DNA of 64,000 nt from Doryteuthis pealeii (taxonomy: Eukaryota; Mollusca; Cephalopoda; Myopsida; Loliginidae), in assembly GCA_023376005.1 (NCBI GenBank), contig CM042141.1:94414985-94478984 (forward strand), in the 5' to 3' direction. Position 1 is the stretch's first letter. Each line of letters starts with the position of its first letter. The notes below the pieces were generated by a model. It saw only the letters and a program-made list of their open reading frames with translations, did no database searches and had not been told where the DNA came from. The position numbers were made by a program, and so were the translations under genes. Shown piece by piece: positions 55,116 to 64,000 of this stretch.

Positions 55116-55440
55116 TCTTTTCTTTTAATTCTTTTTAATTTTTTTCTTGTTCCTTTTTGTTTATGTCTCCATCTTACTCATCTTTATTTCTTCTTTCTTA
55201 TTTTCAATCACTTGATAGTTTTCTCATTTGTGATATTTCTCTCTCAATCTCTTATAATAAGCCTCAAAAACTTTCTCTTGGGGCATTTTCATTTCTTTCT
55301 GCTGAGATTGCGAATTCGAAAGGATTTTCTTCCCCTAATTGTTTTTCATTATTTTATAATAAAAAAAAAATGATATATAATTATAAAAAAACAGAAAACA
55401 ATACAGATTCAAATTAACAAAATTCAGATCAATAATAATA

Positions 55441-55730
55441 ATGATAATAAAAATACTCTGGGATTTTGAGATGCAAACAGATCACCTAATCCTGGCCAGA
55501 AGACTAAACCTAGTGCTAATTAACACGGAAAAAAAAAGTTGTTATCTGGTGGATTTTGCCATTCCAGCGGATCACAGAGTAAAAATAAAAGAAAGCAAAA
55601 AGATAGACAAATACTTGGACCTTGCTAGAGAACTGAGAAAACTATGGAACATGAGGGTAAAAGTGATACGAGTTGATACATTTAGAACAGTCTCCAAGAA
55701 TTTGAAAAAAAGAGGAATTTGACTGTGTAG
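55441..55730 (+). pseudogene. LINE reverse-transcriptase protein, C-terminal fragment 3
   Basis: The longest and least damaged of three related fragments: IKILWDFEMQTDHLILARRL, LVLINTEKKSCYLVDFAIPA, DHRVKIKESKKIDKYLDLAR and ELRKLWNMRVKVIRVDTFRT. The order (ILWDF..QTDH, LV..DFA.P.DHR, K..KYLDLARELRKLWN) is the usual lead-in to the VIPIVVGALGTV tail of fragments 1 and 2. Here that tail is broken by a deletion after KVI. The start (ATAATAATGATAATAAA) is a truncation point, not a gene start. Dead copy. Confidence 0.7.
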
Positions 55731-55754
55731 AGTAGTACGACGGAACAGATATTG

Positions 55755-55945
55755 GACAGGGACGCCCTTAAACATTCACCGGTAGTCACCGGCAATAGTA
55801 GACTCGACCATGCACGTGCAAGGCATGGCAGGGAACTTATTTAAGCTGGCTTCCTCCTCAAAGCCAGACAGTTCGCGTATAGTCGCAGAACCCGTTACAG
55901 ACTGGAAGTTTGGAATGAAATCTGACAAAATAATAATAATAATAA
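55755..55945 (+). repeat. GC-rich repeat with (TAA)n tail
   Basis: GACGCCCTTAAACATTCACC, GTAGACTCGACCATGCACG and CAGACAGTTCGCG, then (ATA)n at 55930-55945. A triplet tail and abrupt GC change suggest a short retroposon; no second copy in the window. Confidence 0.4.
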
Positions 55946-55964
55946 AAGACGTCTAGGCTGATTG

Positions 55965-56520
55965 GCTGGTTGGTTAGATTTTACGGCATGTTAACCCTTT
56001 GGATTATTTCATGCCAAAGATATTTAGTACATTCTTGTTACTCAATTTTTTAAAAAGACACTTTTTAAAACTCATTTTTAAAATCTATTTAACCCATAGA
56101 TGAAACCTTAACAGGTTCTACGACTTAGGGTCAGAGTGGGCCTGGGTGTAATGGTGATGAAGGAATACTCCATACTCCCCAGAGCTCTTGAACTAGAACT
56201 TCACCATTAGATGCAGTTTAACGTCATACCCAGAACACTAAGACCCTCAGCCATCGCCTTATAGCACATATATGATAAAAAAAGGTTGGGGGTTTGTCAT
56301 AATGGCAATAGGTTTGGGACAATCATATAGATGCTAGGGCTTGATATGACCAGCCAATTGATTGGAGGGAGCCCTCTCCGACTGTCTGTCTAGCCTAAGT
56401 AAGGGCCAAAGTGGAGTGTTGCATGTCATGGCTACATGCTCAGCCAAGGCCAACAGGTGACCTCATTAGGGTGGGAGTCTTACCCCTCTGCAGTCAGTAT
56501 ATTCTACAGTCACACCTTGT
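55965..56520 (-). repeat. SINE family E, long form
   Basis: GGCTGGTTGGTTAGATTTTA, GGCATGTTAACCC, GTGGGCCTGGGTGTAATGG, TCATATAGATGCTAGGGCTT and CTGCAGTCAGTATATTC. Confidence 0.85.
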
Positions 56521-56524
56521 ATTC

Positions 56525-56692
56525 TGAATACATTTACATTTCATTCATTGTCCATTTCTTGGTAAATACAGCTTCAAACTTGGTACTTTTATGACACACC
56601 TTGTATTCTGAAAAAAATGAACGTTCCACTCATTGTTCAATTCTATCTTGGTAAATACAGCTTCCTTCTTAACACTTTTATGACACACCTTG
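56525..56692 (+). repeat. Two-copy ~85-bp tandem repeat
   Basis: ACACCTTGTATTCTGAA, ATTCATTGTCCATTTCTTGG and TAAATACAGCTTC, repeated twice. It is related to a block near 2405-2460 and 3960-4010. Confidence 0.8.

Positions 56693-56693
<1 letters not shown>

Positions 56694-56762
<69 letters not shown>
56694..56762. repeat. (GA)n microsatellite (~34 units)
   Basis: Uninterrupted GA run following the tandem repeat. Confidence 0.97.
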
Positions 56763-56765
<3 letters not shown>

Positions 56766-57003
56766 GAAAAATTAGGATTTAATTAATTCCATGCAGAATA
56801 GTCCTGACAATCCTTGTGGTGAAACTCAGGTAGACGTATTCTGACTTTATTGGTTTTCTAAACCAGCTCTACAAACTTATTGAGCACTTTTATATTCATT
56901 ATTAACTTATTAACTTATTCAGTTAATTATCTTTATTGACACTAGAAATTGCAACTTGCTTGACATTTTGCCTTTTTCATTAAGTCATCTCCTCTCCCAA
57001 AAC

Positions 57004-57006
<3 letters not shown>

Positions 57007-57070
<64 letters not shown>

Positions 57071-57116
57071 ACTCTCCCATCAATTTCGACGTATGAGGTT
57101 ATATATATACGAGAGT

Positions 57117-57150
<34 letters not shown>
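57007..57150. repeat. (TA)n array containing a small foldback
   Basis: TA runs 57007-57066 and 57121-57150 flank GATGGACTCTC...GAGAGTCCATC arms (13 bp), with CGACGTATGAGG between. Confidence 0.9.
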
Positions 57151-57152
<2 letters not shown>

Positions 57153-57249
57153 TATAAATATATATGCTTCCCACTTCCATGGTTGAGCATTGTGATTGTA
57201 ACTTCACCATTTGGCATTAGCTGTGACCCGTCTGTTTACAGATTTGAGT

Positions 57250-57400
57250 TCTCTGGTGATTGTAAAAACATACCACCGTAAAGTATGTAGCAATTAATTG
57301 TTCACCTTAGACTGATGACCACTGATAGCCGCAAGGGTAAGGAACTTGGCAGACGAAAATTCTGTCGGGTTTTGATCCCGGCTAGAGGTAGCTGTTAAAA
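57250..57400 (+). repeat. tRNA-like segment upstream of ribozyme
   Basis: ATAGCCGCAAGGGTAAGGAA (A-box-like) and TCGGGTTTTGATCCCGGCT (T-arm with B-box GGTTTTGATCC) resemble a SINE head. The hammerhead begins at its 3' side. Confidence 0.5.
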
Positions 57401-57454
57401 AGTCGAGCTGCACTGATGAGAAGTAAACTTTGAAACACGTGTCTGTGGATGACT
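57401..57454 (+). ncRNA. Canonical hammerhead ribozyme (type I)
   Basis: Outer stem I is AGTC 57401-57404 with GACT 57451-57454. Inner stem I is CTGCA 57408-57412 with TGTGG 57444-57448, separated by the internal loop typical of natural hammerheads. Core CTGATGA is 57413-57419. Stem II GAAG 57420-57423 pairs with CTTT 57428-57431 around a TAAA loop. GAAA is 57432-57435. Minimal stem III is C57436-G57441 with loop ACGT. U57442-C57443 is the expected cleavage site. Every invariant base is present and no extra base interrupts the core. The one- or two-pair stem III is the form known from hammerheads in Penelope-like elements and other small retroelements. A tRNA-like segment precedes it and (TA)n follows. 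Self-cleavage is predicted, not shown. Confidence 0.82.
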
Positions 57455-57456
57455 GA

Positions 57457-57480
57457 TATATATATATATATATATATTTA
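57457..57480. repeat. (TA)n microsatellite after ribozyme
   Basis: TA run starting three bases after stem I. Confidence 0.95.
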
Positions 57481-57807
57481 TATGAAAAATCAAGTTATTC
57501 AGTGGATGATTTTATTGTAGTTGAAGTATTTACCAACATTAAAAGTTTCATTTTGAAAAAATATATTAAACCATCATCAGGAAAATGTCAATATGTGATG
57601 TTGTATTTTCTGAATTTTATTCAATTTTAAATATTGAAAGAAAAATCAGAAAAATTTTAGCTGTTAGTTGCGTTCTCTTTTAAGACTATGTGACGTAATT
57701 CACATTCGAAATTATTAAAAAAAATGTAACATATTTTCTAAAAAAAGTATGTATATTTATTTATTTACTTAAGATGTTGCTCATGTCAATAAACTTACAG
57801 TATTAAG

Positions 57808-57985
57808 TGTGTGTGTGTGCATGCGTGTATATTAATATATGTATATGTGTCTGTATATATATCAATGTATATATATGTGTGGGCATGTGCATGTATATTA
57901 ATATCTGTGTGTGTGTGTGCGTATATGTGTATATATGGATATATATGTGTATATATTAATATATATGTGTATATATATTGATATA
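57808..57985. repeat. Compound (TG)n/(TA)n tract
   Basis: Short TG and TA runs with ATTAATATA spacers. Confidence 0.9.
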
Positions 57986-57987
57986 TA

Positions 57988-58430
57988 CTAGCAGGATCTG
58001 TGGATATACCACAGTATGATAATTTAAGTATTACAGCATTTGATATGTTTAGTTAAGAGCTATTGCAAAATAATTCAATATGTAAAAAATATAATCTTGA
58101 TTTAACTCATTCTCTCTCACTCTTTCTTTCTTTCTTTCCTTTTCATCTTTGATTGAAACAGATTAACGTTATTGCTTTCACATTCTCACCCCCCCTCTCT
58201 CTATCTTTCTCCTACTCTCTTTCTTTCTTTCTTATTAAATTTTTTCTGTGTTGCATGTCCTTTCTTTCTTTCTGACAAAACGGAAAGGTCCATTATTTAC
58301 CTGAGGTGACAATACTCATAAGAAATAAGAATTTGCATTTAATCTTGGATAATTTGGATGGTCTCATTTTTAACCAGAGGCTGTTGCAAGATGATAACTG
58401 TCGGAAGATTAAGGAACACCAGTATTAATA
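57988..58430 (+). repeat. Unclassified element, copy of 8905-9310
   Basis: One arm of the 9.2-kb foldback (CTAGCAGGATCTGTGG, 57988-58095), a CTTTCTTTC-rich stretch, then the reverse complement of 8905-9192. Confidence 0.75.
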
Positions 58431-58440
58431 TATAGATGCA

Positions 58441-58454
58441 TGTGTGTGTGTGTG

Positions 58455-58497
<43 letters not shown>

Positions 58498-58690
58498 TAT
58501 ATGTGTGTGTGTGTGTGTTTGTAGTCTTATTCTTACTCTAGAGTTAATTATCGGTTATGCGTGTGTGTGTGTATGTGTGTATATATCAATATACATGTAT
58601 GTGTGTACCTATATTAATATATATATATGTGTGTATGTTTTTGTATATATATTAATATATACATGTGTGTGCGTGTATATTAATATATAC
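58441..58690. repeat. Compound (TG)n/(TA)n tract
   Basis: Alternating TG and TA runs. Confidence 0.9.
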
Positions 58691-58817
58691 AGTTATTTAC
58701 TAAGCTTAGCTTAGATGTGGTCCAAGGCCAGAAGTGTGGGGCACCCAGTGAGAATCGAACTCACTAACAATAGTCTGCTAATCTAGCTTGTTAACCATTA
58801 CACCACATGAGGTGCCC
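58690..58817 (-). repeat. tRNA-like SINE, family D
   Basis: Minus-strand head GGCACCTCATGTGGTGTAAT, GGTTAACAAGCTAGATTAGC, B-box GAGTTCGATTCTC, tail TCTAAGCTAAGCTTAGTAAA. Confidence 0.85.
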
Positions 58818-58818
58818 A

Positions 58819-59125
58819 TCTATACATATATAAAGGGCAGTTGGTGTGTATGTATGTATGTCCAGATGAAACTAAGAAAATAAAAATTAATGACACAGTA
58901 AATATATATATACATTAAATATCACCGGTTTTTGCTTTTTGTGCAAAAATTATGAAGATTTGATTTATATTCGAAGATATTTAAAAATTAAAATCTACAT
59001 AGAAATAGCATTGAAATTCTACTTAAAAATGTTCAGGATTTGTAAATCTCAAAAGTAAACAAATCAATGTGCCAGGGTTTTTTGCCCCACCCTCTACCCA
59101 GGCAACACTGGGTAGCTGCTTCTAG
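58819..59125 (+). mobile_element. Complete non-autonomous Helitron, family A (307 bp)
   Basis: 5' end TCTATACATATATAAAGGGC at 58819 after host A58818. 3' end: perfect hairpin CTACCCAG-GCAACA-CTGGGTAG, six bases, CTAG (59122-59125), then host T59126. TC start, subterminal hairpin, CTAG end and A/T insertion site are the four Helitron hallmarks. It has no Rep/helicase, so it depends on another copy. Confidence 0.9.
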
Positions 59126-59174
59126 TACATAAATATATATATTTATATATATGTATATATATGTGGAGAAAAGT

Positions 59175-59395
59175 AAACATGGGATGTTGTACAAGATGGA
59201 TGTTTATTGTAGGTAGTGATGTCGATATTATAATGTTTCGATCTATTAGACATTGGATTGAGTTCTTGCTTCAATGGATGTCATTCTGATACTCATACTC
59301 CATTGAAGCAAGAATTCAATCCAATCTCCTGAAGAAGGCCTAACAAACTGAAACGTTATAACATCAACATCACTACCTACAATAAACATCCATTT
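59175..59395. mobile_element. Foldback with decayed hammerhead-like ends
   Basis: Arms about 59190-59280 and 59300-59395 are reverse complements (ATGTTTATTGTAGGTAGTGA / TCACTACCTACAATAAACAT). The right arm reads CTGAAGA AGGCC...CTGAAAC with a GTTATAAC stem III palindrome and AUC. Stem II is broken. Confidence 0.65.
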
Positions 59396-59825
59396 TGTGT
59401 GTGTGTTGTATGTGTGTGTGTGTGTATGTGTGTGTGTGTATTCTTATTCTTATATTGGAGTTAATTATCTGTTATATTATGTTGTTCTCATGAAACCAGT
59501 CTCAACAATGAATGAGGTAGAAGAGACTTAAATGCTTCTTGAACTCAACTCAACTAAATTCCCATTGACTTTTACTTAGCTGTTTTTCTATTTACCTGAG
59601 TGTATCTACTCACCTGGTTCAGGTATGCTTGAAGAAAGTCACTAAATCATTTTAGAGTAGCTTTAGTCAAAGTAGTGTCTTTGGGGATTTTTCTCGTGTG
59701 CAGTCTTCTTCACTTTGAAGATCAATAAAGATTTCCTTTCAGAATATTAGTTCTACTTTTGAAAAGGAAAGAAAAACACCAATTTGACCTCAGACAAAAA
59801 ATGTAATCTTGCTTTTAAAATCTCC

Positions 59826-61860
59826 TAAATCTAAGTAATCTAAGTTTTTTTTGATAATGTTTCACTGTTGTGCACCTGCCTAAATAAAAAAACAAATCCT
59901 CCACCCACTTAAAAAAATAAATAAGACAGGAAATATAGAATTGGACAACAGGAAAAACAATATGAACAACTTGTAGTTTTCACAATTATTTTGAAATCTT
60001 TATTCTTCGATTCTTTTAGGATAATTGTTGGATTCTTAAGTTTTCCAACCAATTTTTCTTCATCTTTTAGGGTAATTTCTGAATTCTTTTTTAAATGAAA
60101 ATCAAAGAAATTCAACAACAGTTCTTTGTACTCATAAACCTCTGAGCAATTCATCAAAAAACTAATTCAATTAATTAAAGAATTAAAAAATTAAAGATAC
60201 CTGATGAAATCTTTACAAGATAGTCTAAGTATTGAACTGCTTAACTTTGGTGATCTTGCAGGAACTAATGCTTTCAATGGGAATGGACTAGTACTTGGTA
60301 CTAGTAGTGGTTTTATTTATTTAGTAGATGCATGAGGGGGCTCCTACCATTCCCAAAAGTATTAGTCTGAAAGTGAATGTAATAGTGGGATTGGAGTTTG
60401 AACTCACTTACTATGATATTGCATTCCAGCACGTTAACCGCTACACCACAGGGACTCTCCCATCTTTTAAAAAAATGTGTTACTGTTGTGCACCAGGCTG
60501 ACCTCCCTCCCCCCCCCAAAAAAAAAGAACTGAAATCAGGGAAAAAGAATGAAGCCAAACAAAGAAATAAATATACCAGATGAAATCTTTACAAGAAGTC
60601 TAAGTATTGAACAGGCTCATCACTGCTTAACTTCAGTGATCTAGAATGGGTGCTTTCAACCCGACTGGATTGTAAGCACCACTACAATAATGGATCTGAT
60701 AAAAAGGTTTAATGATAATAAAATTAGTACACAATTCTTCATGGGGAAGAGGTTGAACTCATTAAAAGTAAAAAAGAATAAAGCAAAAAAAAAATCAATC
60801 TAAGTAATCTTTTTTTTTTTGATAATGTCACTCTGCCCCCTATCCAAGCACATGGACGTGCCAGTGCAAAGACCTACATAGACCAGCTCTGTGTGGATAC
60901 TGGATACTGCGCAGAGGACCTCCTGAGTGTTACATAATCTATGTGGTTGCATAAGATTATTGTCAATCCCCTGTATTTCTAAAGGGATGGCCCTTTTCAT
61001 ATCACGGGTGGGACTTTCCATGGAATAGTTCAGAAAGGTTGCAAAATATGTGAAGTCATGTGGGACCTGGTTGGGTCCTCAGTTTCAGTTTGGATGTCGG
61101 GCAGAGATGTACTGCCTTAACTGGAACTCACTGCATACGCGCGCTATGTTAGTCAGATGTTTAGTTACATGAAATGTATAGTTAGGTAAATAAAAGCTTA
61201 AGAAAATAACACGGTTTTGTGATTAATGAATGTCTTGGTAACAAGACTAATCTAGAAGAAGAAATGAGTTAACTGCGACCGACCACCAAGACGAAGTCCA
61301 GATGTTAGAAGAGACGCTAGAAGAACTTAAGATATCAAAGACGCCAGAAGAAGAATAGAAGAAAGCAAGTAAAGAGGTATGCAACACTGAGGACAATGAA
61401 TGCTAGGGACAGTTAGTAAGAGTTTGTCATGGATATCTGTGCTGCTTGCATGATACGATGATGATGATGATAATGTGTACCTGGTTACCTCCCCTCCTCC
61501 CAAGAACTGGAATTGGGGAAAAAGAAAGAAAAAGAAGATAAAGATACCAGATGAAACCTTTACAACATAATCGAAGAATTGAATACGAATGTATTATAAG
61601 CGCAACTACAATAATGGATCTAATAAAAAGATTTGATAATAATAAATTCATCATTATTCATGGGGGAGAGGTTGAAATCATTAAAAGTAAAAAAAAAATA
61701 AAGCAAAAAAACACCAAAACAATCTAAGTAATCTGTTTTTTTTAATAATATTTCACTATTGTGCACCTGGTTTCCCCACCCTCCCTCAACAACTGGAATC
61801 AGGGAAAAAGAAAGAAAAATAAGATAAAGATAACAGATCTTTACAAGATCTGGTCTGTAC
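59826..61860. repeat. Local family of ~300-bp repeats (3-4 copies)
   Basis: AATCTAAGTAATCT, a T-run, GATAAT(G/A)TTTCAC, TGTTGTGCACC(T/A)G and a C-rich run recur near 59830, 60470, 60800 and 61720. ACTACAATAATGGATCT and AAAAGATTTGATAATAATAA-type blocks recur near 60680 and 61610, and AGATACCAGATGAAA(C/T)C near 60190, 60575 and 61545. No coding frame is conserved. Confidence 0.65.
61020..61440 (+). other. GC-richer unclassified sequence
   Basis: GTGGGACCTGGTTGGGTCCT, ACTGCATACGCGCGC, then GGTAAATAAAAGCTTAAGAA, an AATAAA signal. Possible retroelement end; not proven. Confidence 0.3.
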
Positions 61861-62204
61861 TATTTATGCCTGTTTCTTAAAGCAATACATGGATTATTGT
61901 TCATTATTTAATATGTGGGCGTTTTTCATTGCTCATCGTTTTTGTATCAGAATTTTACCATTTACAGTTATTGTTATATACAATGATTTGTATGTAACGT
62001 GATGAATTGAATTTCTTTATTGTCACAATTGATTGTTCTCCACAGCTGTAGAGATTTCATGAAAACAGAATTTGATAATGAAAGATAAATTGCATCTGCT
62101 GGAAAAGTGATAAACTCTAATATGTACGTATAATCTATTATATTTTAGAACTGACAAATAGATAGATGGATAGGGATATTTACAGAGAATGATGCAATAA
62201 TAAT

Positions 62205-62335
62205 GTGGTAGAGCACTCACCTCGGAATCGCAAGGTTCAGGGTTCGATACCGGTCCCCATCAACTCAGCATAGGAATAGTACAGCTTGGATCTGTGCAGT
62301 AAAGTGGGGAGTTGATGGTGTGGTGCTGTTACAAT
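62205..62335 (+). repeat. tRNA-derived SINE, family A (5' half)
   Basis: GTGGTAGAGCACTCACCTCG, AGGGTTCGATACCGGTCCCC and CAGCTTGGATCTGTGCAG. The A-box start is truncated. Confidence 0.85.
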
Positions 62336-62339
62336 TTAT

Positions 62340-62765
62340 GAGAAGTTATAAATTGTGAATGTACCTGTAATTAGGAATTTGAATTAAGTTTCGTTAGAAT
62401 TAAAAGCAGAGGTGGGTAATTTTCCATAACAGTTGGGGATTATGATTGACATTTTAGATGACCCCCAACAGACACGTGTGAATAAGTTAGTTCAGTTAAG
62501 CAGATGTGACCTATCTTTCAAGAAAGCAGGTGCAACTCTCGGCTCTGAGTGAGTCCATCTCTACCCATGGCAGAATCAATATGGGAAAATAAAAAACTTG
62601 ATCAAGTGACACCAAGTTGTTGTGTTTGTTAATTAAATATTGAAAGCAATGACTAGTCCAGCCAAAGAAGTATCAACAGAACAACGAAGAATAAAACCAG
62701 TCAGCGCAAAGAACATGGTGACCGTGGTAAAGTCAACAGAGTAAGCAGTAAGTAGAAACAGAGTT
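62340..62765 (+). other. Unclassified, possibly LTR-like
   Basis: It starts TGTTACAATTTATGAG and contains GGGAAAATAAAAAACTTG (poly-A-signal-like). No matching second LTR or primer site in the window. Confidence 0.25.
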
Positions 62766-62805
62766 AAAAAGTAAGAATTATCATCTCCTATCCTCTCTAA
62801 TAACT

Positions 62806-62935
62806 CTCTCTCTCTCTCTCTCTCACTCCTGTTCCTGTCTATCTATCTATCTAATTCTGTTCCTATCTCTCTCCCTCTTTCTCTCTTTATCTATCTCAGT
62901 CTGTTTATATCTATCTATCTATCTATCTATCTGTT
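62806..62935. repeat. (CT)n and (TATC)n microsatellites
   Basis: CT run 62806-62824; TATC runs 62838-62852 and 62908-62932. Confidence 0.9.
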
Positions 62936-63155
62936 ATATGTAGGAAATATCAAAATGATAATAAAACAGTGAAATATGTTAACATATAAGAATATTTGTT
63001 TTATTTATTCTCACTGACAGGGAACACAGTCGGATGGTTTGGGATAGAATTCAACAGTGTGTGTATCATGTGTGTGGTCACACATGGGGTCAGTCCTTGT
63101 TGCCTGACTGTCAGTCTTTTGTCCTCCTCCTTGTTAGAGAGTATCCAGTTGAGTC

Positions 63156-63181
63156 GTTAGGGAGAGAGAACTCTCCCTAAC
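63156..63181. repeat. Perfect hairpin, 11-bp stem, AGAA loop
   Basis: GTTAGGGAGAG and CTCTCCCTAAC around AGAA. There is no T-run after it and no adjacent gene, so no terminator role is implied. Confidence 0.85.
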
Positions 63182-63189
63182 ACTATCTA

Positions 63190-63915
63190 TCTATCTATTT
63201 CATAACATGTCCACACAAAAATCAATTCATCTATGTTGGATGATTATAAACTCACAGATGCAGAGATTTGTGAATCTTTAATTTCATTAAGGAATGTGAG
63301 GAGAAGGCCGATACCCGTGACATGCGGAAGCACGTCGCGTATTAAAAGTTCATAAAGTGCAATAAAACGAATTGAGACAGAAACAAATTTACCTGGGGTG
63401 GGGTGGGGTGGGGATTCAAGTAGGTAAGAGTCAAGTCCAGGTTTATATACTCGATGCTCATATAAATCAAGCATTAATTTTATTCATCGTCAAGTAACAG
63501 AGTTAGAGAGAAAACAATAACAATAAATTTCCCTAACTAAAATATAGTACACTTTCAGTCTACCCAAAAGTCTCTAAATGTTTATTCTGTAAAAATTAAT
63601 ATAAAAGGATAATTTCAAAAATAAATCTCTGGCATCATTTTCACTTGAATTTCCTTTTATTTTAACCCTTAAAATATAATTTAACATATCCAAAACTTAG
63701 AAAAATAAACTCAGTAGTGAAAAGGTTAAACAATTTAACATTCAGCAATCACAGAAAATATTTTCTTTACAGATTTTTTTCAATTTATGCCTTGTGAACC
63801 TAATCAAATTGTTTATAAATAGATTTTCATACTTCCTTTGAAATATGGTAATCAATTTTAAAGGTTCGTTTATATATAATTTGAAATGTTGTAGTCAACC
63901 TAAAATTGATACTGT
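63190..63915. other. AT-rich spacer, no gene seen
   Basis: Contains a short GGGGT repeat near 63397-63412; otherwise nothing supported. Confidence 0.5.
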
Positions 63916-63924
63916 ATTTTTAAA

Positions 63925-64000
63925 TGGTAATCTCCATGGTCTAGTGTTTGTGAAAAGGGGATAGACTCCTTTGCTGTTTCGGCTGATACTGACAATAAGC
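63925..64000 (+). repeat. Family A SINE 3' part, cut by window end
   Basis: TCTCCATGGTCTAGTGTTTG, AAAGGGGATAGACTCC and CGGCTGATACTGACAATA match the 3' half of family A. Confidence 0.8.

Noticed and set aside
57480..57600. Hammerhead-like CTGATGATGG...GAAAC on the minus strand
   Set aside because: The GAAAC...GTT part fits, but stem II next to the core and stem I do not pair. Too decayed to annotate.
62340..62765. LTR retrotransposon
   Set aside because: TG start and a poly-A-like signal only. No partner LTR, primer-binding site or gag/pol sequence, so it is kept as unclassified.

Overview
This window looks like AT-rich, repeat-saturated intergenic or intronic DNA from an animal nucleus. It has no operons, Shine-Dalgarno sites, rRNA operon or dense ORFs. 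It has tRNA-derived SINEs in both orientations, a 5S-rRNA-derived SINE, non-autonomous Helitrons, MITEs, decayed LINE 3' ends, long (TA)n/(AC)n/(AG)n/(TATC)n microsatellites and a ~1.2 kb minisatellite. The mixture resembles lophotrochozoan, and especially cephalopod mollusc, genomes. That assignment is inference, since no diagnostic gene is present.

No complete protein gene is visible. The best coding candidate is one 124-nt internal exon (16730-16853, +) with a pyrimidine-rich acceptor and a consensus donor. I cannot name its protein. Five other coding traces (17060-17345, 22078-22540, 28248-28850, 54290-54530, 55441-55730) are broken C-terminal pieces of retrotransposon proteins. The long Tyr/Ile, Ser/Phe/Leu and Pro-rich ORFs are translations of simple repeats.

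Layout. 0-5 kb: direct repeats and a ~1.95 kb element with ~270-bp inverted ends. 5-12 kb: foldback units with hammerhead-ribozyme-like cores, edged by (TA)n. 12-23 kb: SINEs, a MITE, the exon, three Helitron pieces and LINE ends. 23.3-24.6 kb: a purine tract. 25-31 kb: SINEs and a LINE tail ending in a zinc finger. 31-35 kb: a 475-bp (TA)n array, a ribozyme-like motif, a large foldback and an unusual three-copy ~300-350-bp array. 35-46 kb: Helitrons, hAT- and mariner-like MITEs, and a Penelope-like foldback. 46-56 kb: 5S SINE, two related minisatellites, a SINE cluster and a second copy of the 16-kb MITE. 56-64 kb: a canonical hammerhead ribozyme at 57.4 kb, a complete 307-bp Helitron, and repeated unclassified sequence.

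The most interesting thread is the recurrence of hammerhead-type cores (CUGANGA / stem II / GAAA / short or palindromic stem III / UH) at about ten places. Several sit as mirror-image pairs inside foldbacks bounded by (TA)n. This is what would be expected of Penelope-like element terminal repeats, which are known to carry hammerhead motifs, in various stages of decay.
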